From the NCBI GenBank assembly GCA_036495525.1, contig DASXMR010000141.1:124001-188000 (forward strand): DNA of 64,000 nucleotides, read 5' to 3'. Positions 61,475-64,000 of this stretch are shown here, piece by piece; within the stretch, counting starts at the first letter, position 1; each line of letters opens with the position of its first letter. The DNA comes from DASXMR01 sp036495525 (GTDB lineage Bacteria; Actinomycetota; Actinomycetes; Streptosporangiales; Streptosporangiaceae). The notes beneath the pieces were generated by a model. It made no database searches, was not told the origin of the DNA, and worked only from the letters and a program-made list of their open reading frames with translations. The position numbers and the translations under genes were made by a program.

Positions 61475-62272
61475 TCAGCTGGGGGTGGCTGCGCGGCGGC
61501 GGTTGTAGAGGCGGATAGCCCAGAGGTAGCTGACGAGGGCTATTCCGACGCTCCAGGCGATGGCTGGCATGGCGTGCGCCGCGACGGGGCCGCCGGTGAG
61601 CAGGCCGCGGACGGTCTGGGTGACCGGGGTGAACGGCTCGTACTCGGCGAACTGGCGCAGCCCGGCCGGCATGCTGGCGGTGGGCACGAATCCGCTGGAC
61701 AGGAACGGCAGCAGGGTGAGGAACATGGGGGTGTTACTCGCGGTCTCCACGCTCTTCGCCGCGATGCCCAGCGCGGCGGACAGCCAGATCAGCGCGAACG
61801 CAAACAGCGCGAGCATGCCGACGGCGGCTAGCCATTCAAGAACGTTCGCATCGGACCGGAAGCCTAGGGCCAGGGAGACGCCGAGAACTAGCACGAGAAC
61901 GGCGAGAGTCTGCAGCACGCTGCCGACGACGTGGCCGGTGAGCACCGCGCCCCGGGATATGGCCATGGTGCGGAACCGGTCGATGATGCCCCCAGTCATG
62001 TCGGTCGCGACGGAAATCGCGGTGCCGAGAGCGGCGGATGCCACGGTGATGATCAGGATCCCGGGCACGACGTAGTTAAGGTACGCGGCGCGGCCGCCGT
62101 GTCCGCCGAGGCCGGAGCCGAGCTGGCCACCGAAGACGTAGGTGAACAGCAGCAGGAAGACGATCGGCAGGCCGGCCAGCATGAGCGTCAGCGACGGGTA
62201 GCGCAGCTGGTGCTTGAGGTTGCGGCGGAGCATCGTCGCGGAGTCGGCGAGGGTCAGGGAAAGGGAGGTCAT
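61475..62272 (-). CDS. ABC-2 type transporter permease, DrrB-like
   Basis: The 265-residue membrane protein has six hydrophobic segments and the ABC-2 features LNYVVPGILIITVASAALG, then TGGIIDRFRTMAISR (the coupling motif) and PFTPVTQTVRGLLTGG near the end. With the adjacent ATPase it forms a drug/daunorubicin-type exporter. Its ATG overlaps the ATPase stop (ATGA). It is transcribed last in the regulator-ATPase-permease operon. Confidence 0.93.
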   Translation of the reverse strand: MTSLSLTLADSATMLRRNLKHQLRYPSLTLMLAGLPIVFLLLFTYVFGGQLGSGLGGHGGRAAYLNYVVPGILIITVASAALGTAISVATDMTGGIIDRFRTMAISRGAVLTGHVVGSVLQTLAVLVLVLGVSLALGFRSDANVLEWLAAVGMLALFAFALIWLSAALGIAAKSVETASNTPMFLTLLPFLSSGFVPTASMPAGLRQFAEYEPFTPVTQTVRGLLTGGPVAAHAMPAIAWSVGIALVSYLWAIRLYNRRRAATPS

Positions 62273-63264
62273 CGCTGCAGCGCTTCCTCTTCGTGGCGGA
62301 CAGGTTCATCGCGGGCAGTTGACTCTGTGGTAGCCCGGCCGGTGACGGCGAAGAACACGTCGTCGAGGTCGGGAACGTGGATCGACAGCTGCTCGACGTC
62401 GATGCCGGCATCGTCCAGCTCGTTGAGCACCCGGCGCAGTGAGGCGATGCTGCCGTCGCCGGGGACCTGCATCGTCAGCTGGTCGTCGTCGGCGGTGGCG
62501 CTCGGGAGCAGGACGGCGGCCGCGCGCAGCGCGTCGGCCCCGCCGAACTCGAGCTGGATGTGCCCGCCGGGAATCCGGCGCTTCAGCTCTGCCGGGGTGC
62601 CTTCGGCGACGATCTGGCCGTGGTCCAGCACGACGACGTAGTCCGCCAGCTCGTCGGCCTCGTCGAGGTACTGGGTGGTGAGGAAGATCGTCACGCCGCC
62701 GGCGGCCAGCTCGCGGATGATCTGCCACATGGTGCGGCGGCTGCGCGGGTCAAGGCCGGTGGTGGGCTCGTCGAGGAAGATCACCGACGGGCTGCCGACC
62801 AGCGTCATGGCCAAGTCCAGCCTGCGCCGCATCCCGCCGGAGTAGGCGGACAGCGGCTTGCGCGAGGCGTCGGTCAGGTCGAACTGCTCGAGCAGCTCAC
62901 CAATCCGGCGGCGTCCGGCCGCGCGGCCGAGGTGGCGCAGATCGGCCATCAGGCGCAGGTTCTCCTCGCCGGTGAGGTAGTTGTCCACCGCGGAGAACTG
63001 ACCGGTAACGCCGATCAGGGCGCGTACCGCATCCGGGTCGGTGGCCACGTCGTGCCCGCCGACGCGGATGTCGCCGCCGTCGGCCGCGATCAGGGTCGAC
63101 AGGATGCGCACCATCGTCGTCTTCCCGGCGCCGTTCGGCCCCAGCAGGGCATAGATGCTGCCTTCGGCAACGGTCAGGTCGACCCCGTCGAGCACGATGT
63201 GCTCACCGAAAGACTTGCGGACGGCCTGGGCGCTGATCGCCGGCCTGGCCAGGTTGACTGTCAC
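62269..63264 (-). CDS. ABC transporter ATP-binding protein, DrrA-like
   Basis: The 331-residue ATPase has Walker A GPNGAGKTT near residue 42, the signature SAYSGGMRRRLDLAM near residue 138, Walker B SVIFLDEPTTGLDPRSRRTM and the H-loop Gln/His region FLTTQYLDEADELAD. The C-terminal DUF4162-like regulatory segment is typical of DrrA. It powers export by the permease encoded next. It starts 12 nt after the regulator stop, so the three genes are likely one transcript controlled by that regulator. Confidence 0.95.
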   Translation of the reverse strand: MTVNLARPAISAQAVRKSFGEHIVLDGVDLTVAEGSIYALLGPNGAGKTTMVRILSTLIAADGGDIRVGGHDVATDPDAVRALIGVTGQFSAVDNYLTGEENLRLMADLRHLGRAAGRRRIGELLEQFDLTDASRKPLSAYSGGMRRRLDLAMTLVGSPSVIFLDEPTTGLDPRSRRTMWQIIRELAAGGVTIFLTTQYLDEADELADYVVVLDHGQIVAEGTPAELKRRIPGGHIQLEFGGADALRAAAVLLPSATADDDQLTMQVPGDGSIASLRRVLNELDDAGIDVEQLSIHVPDLDDVFFAVTGRATTESTARDEPVRHEEEALQR

Positions 63265-63276
63265 GGTTCCTCGCTT

Positions 63277-63780
63277 TCAGCGATGCGAAGGGGGTTCGGG
63301 GAGCACGCCAGCGGCCCGCAGCGCCTCGCGGTGGGCTTTCCAGTCCTTCTCCAGCACCGGCAGCCGCTGCACCAGGAAGTCTGCGAAGGCCGCCCACTCC
63401 AGCAGCACCGCCTTGCGCTCGGGCGGCTCATCGGCCAGCAGCGCCAGGCCCTCGCTGGCCAGGTCGCTCTGCTCCTGGTACTCGGTCACGTCGAAGCCCA
63501 TCGACCTGGCCGTGCTCATGTCGATCCAGATGCGGTCCATCCGCTCGCCCGCAGTCCGCGAGCGCCGGATCAGGTCGAGATGCTCAAGGGTGGTGATCGC
63601 ATTGGTGATCGCGCTGCGGCTGGCCAGCAATCCGTCGGCCAGCTCGGCAATGGTCTGCTCGCGCGGGTCGCAGATCGCCAGGTAACCCAGCAGCCTGCCC
63701 ACCATCGGCGCCATGCCGTAGCGGCGGGCGTACAGCCGGCCAGCGTGGTCTGCGAACGTGATCTCTCCATCAGTAGGCAT
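63277..63780 (-). CDS. GbsR/MarR-type transcriptional regulator
   Basis: The 167-residue protein has a winged-helix domain (GMAPMVGRLLGYLAICDPRE, then TIAELADGLLASRSAITNAI and LEHLDLIRR) and a helical C-terminal region, the layout of actinobacterial GbsR/MarR-like regulators that sit next to exporters. It is first in the exporter operon and has a 13-bp-arm inverted repeat 22 nt upstream of its ATG. Autoregulated repression of the exporter is therefore likely. The ligand is unknown. Confidence 0.9.
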   Translation of the reverse strand: MPTDGEITFADHAGRLYARRYGMAPMVGRLLGYLAICDPREQTIAELADGLLASRSAITNAITTLEHLDLIRRSRTAGERMDRIWIDMSTARSMGFDVTEYQEQSDLASEGLALLADEPPERKAVLLEWAAFADFLVQRLPVLEKDWKAHREALRAAGVLPEPPSHR

Positions 63781-63801
63781 GGCAACAAGCTACAGGCAAG
63801 A

Positions 63802-63831
63802 CTGAGATAACACAAATCTGTGTGATCTCAG
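63802..63831. promoter_or_regulatory. Long inverted repeat upstream of the exporter operon, probable regulator operator
   Basis: CTGAGATAACACA-AATC-TGTGTGATCTCAG has 13-base arms with one mismatch and a 4-base spacer. It lies between the divergent exporter operon and the right-edge gene, overlapping where the operon's -10 region should be. Size, symmetry and position fit the binding site of the dimeric regulator encoded next to it. Confidence 0.7.
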
Positions 63832-63939
63832 GTAGTCGTGGTATGCGAGAGCTGACAGGTCATGGCGGCCTGCCGGGTAAGCTCGCGCCACCAGATGACT
63901 GGCTCTCGCCGCCGCTCTCCTCAACGGGATCGGAGCAGC

Positions 63940-64000
63940 ATGGAACGTCTAGTCAGCCGTCGTTACCTCGTCGCGCTGGCCGTAGTATCGCTCGGCGCCG
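63940..64000 (+). CDS. Start of a gene cut by the window edge, possible membrane transporter
   Basis: Twenty codons are visible from ATG 63940, preceded by GGAG. The peptide begins MERLVSRRY and continues LVALAVVSLGA, a basic start followed by a hydrophobic helix. This would fit an MFS-type drug transporter, which would suit its position divergent from an exporter operon, but the stretch is too short to be sure. It could share the inverted-repeat operator. Confidence 0.45.
   Translation, partial: MERLVSRRYLVALAVVSLGA

Overview
The window is high-GC actinobacterial chromosome. Evidence for this is the heavy use of G/C-ending codons, frequent GTG starts, 4-nt ATGA/GTGA operon overlaps, and menaquinone rather than ubiquinone biosynthesis genes. 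A secreted sedolisin, a Phd/VapC toxin-antitoxin pair and many small secreted or membrane proteins suggest a soil-type lineage, perhaps related to Streptosporangiales. That placement is inference; no rRNA or marker gene here settles it. There are no rRNA genes and no CRISPR array. One tRNA (tRNA-Tyr, anticodon GTA) is present.

Layout. 1-2.3 kb: end of an exopolysaccharide locus (a multi-spanning membrane protein cut by the window edge, and a chain-length/BY-kinase-like protein with a degraded P-loop). 2.7-4.7 kb: an S9 prolyl-oligopeptidase-type peptidase. 4.8-24 kb: a respiratory block made of menG, a geranylgeranyl-reductase-type flavoprotein, a complete 14-gene nuoA-N operon and a long-chain polyprenyl diphosphate synthase. 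It encodes complex I together with enzymes that build and modify its menaquinone acceptor. 24-31 kb: a lipoprotein, an IclR regulator and a complete branched-chain-amino-acid-type ABC importer (binding protein, two ATPases, two permeases). 31-33 kb: msrA and a Phd/VapC module. 33-41.8 kb: a PASTA-bearing pseudokinase, a sedolisin with a strong terminator, two tandem paralogous small proteins resembling orphan Phd antitoxins, and assorted enzymes. 41.9-46.6 kb (minus strand): an enoyl-CoA hydratase, 2-oxoacid:ferredoxin oxidoreductase (korB, korA) and a YajQ-family protein.

From tRNA-Tyr (46.8 kb) to about 59.5 kb the character changes to loosely packed accessory DNA. A 27-bp imperfect copy of the tRNA-Tyr 3' end lies 4 kb downstream, in the attL/attR arrangement of an integrated element, but no integrase is visible. 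An 86-bp repeat occurs at 46.93 and 58.22 kb, and an 84-bp repeat at 57.96 and 59.44 kb. Several genes are truncated or broken: a cation/proton antiporter tail, an EamA transporter half, a DUF805 fragment, and a decayed toxin-antitoxin operon carrying two in-frame TAG codons and a frameshift. Intact genes here include a front-end-type fatty acid desaturase, two serine hydrolase/NmrA-type enzymes, a GrpB protein, and an OmpR/histidine-kinase pair next to a secreted protein built from a two-copy internal repeat.

59.5-64 kb: a DJ-1/PfpI protein, an epoxide hydrolase, and a DrrAB-type ABC exporter with its GbsR/MarR-like regulator. That regulator is preceded by a long inverted repeat, the likely operator. 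The start of another gene, possibly a transporter, is at the right edge.

I did not find a clearly new multi-gene system. The best leads are the tRNA-Tyr-bounded island, the orphan antitoxin-like pair, the decayed toxin-antitoxin operon and the nested repeats around 58-59.5 kb.
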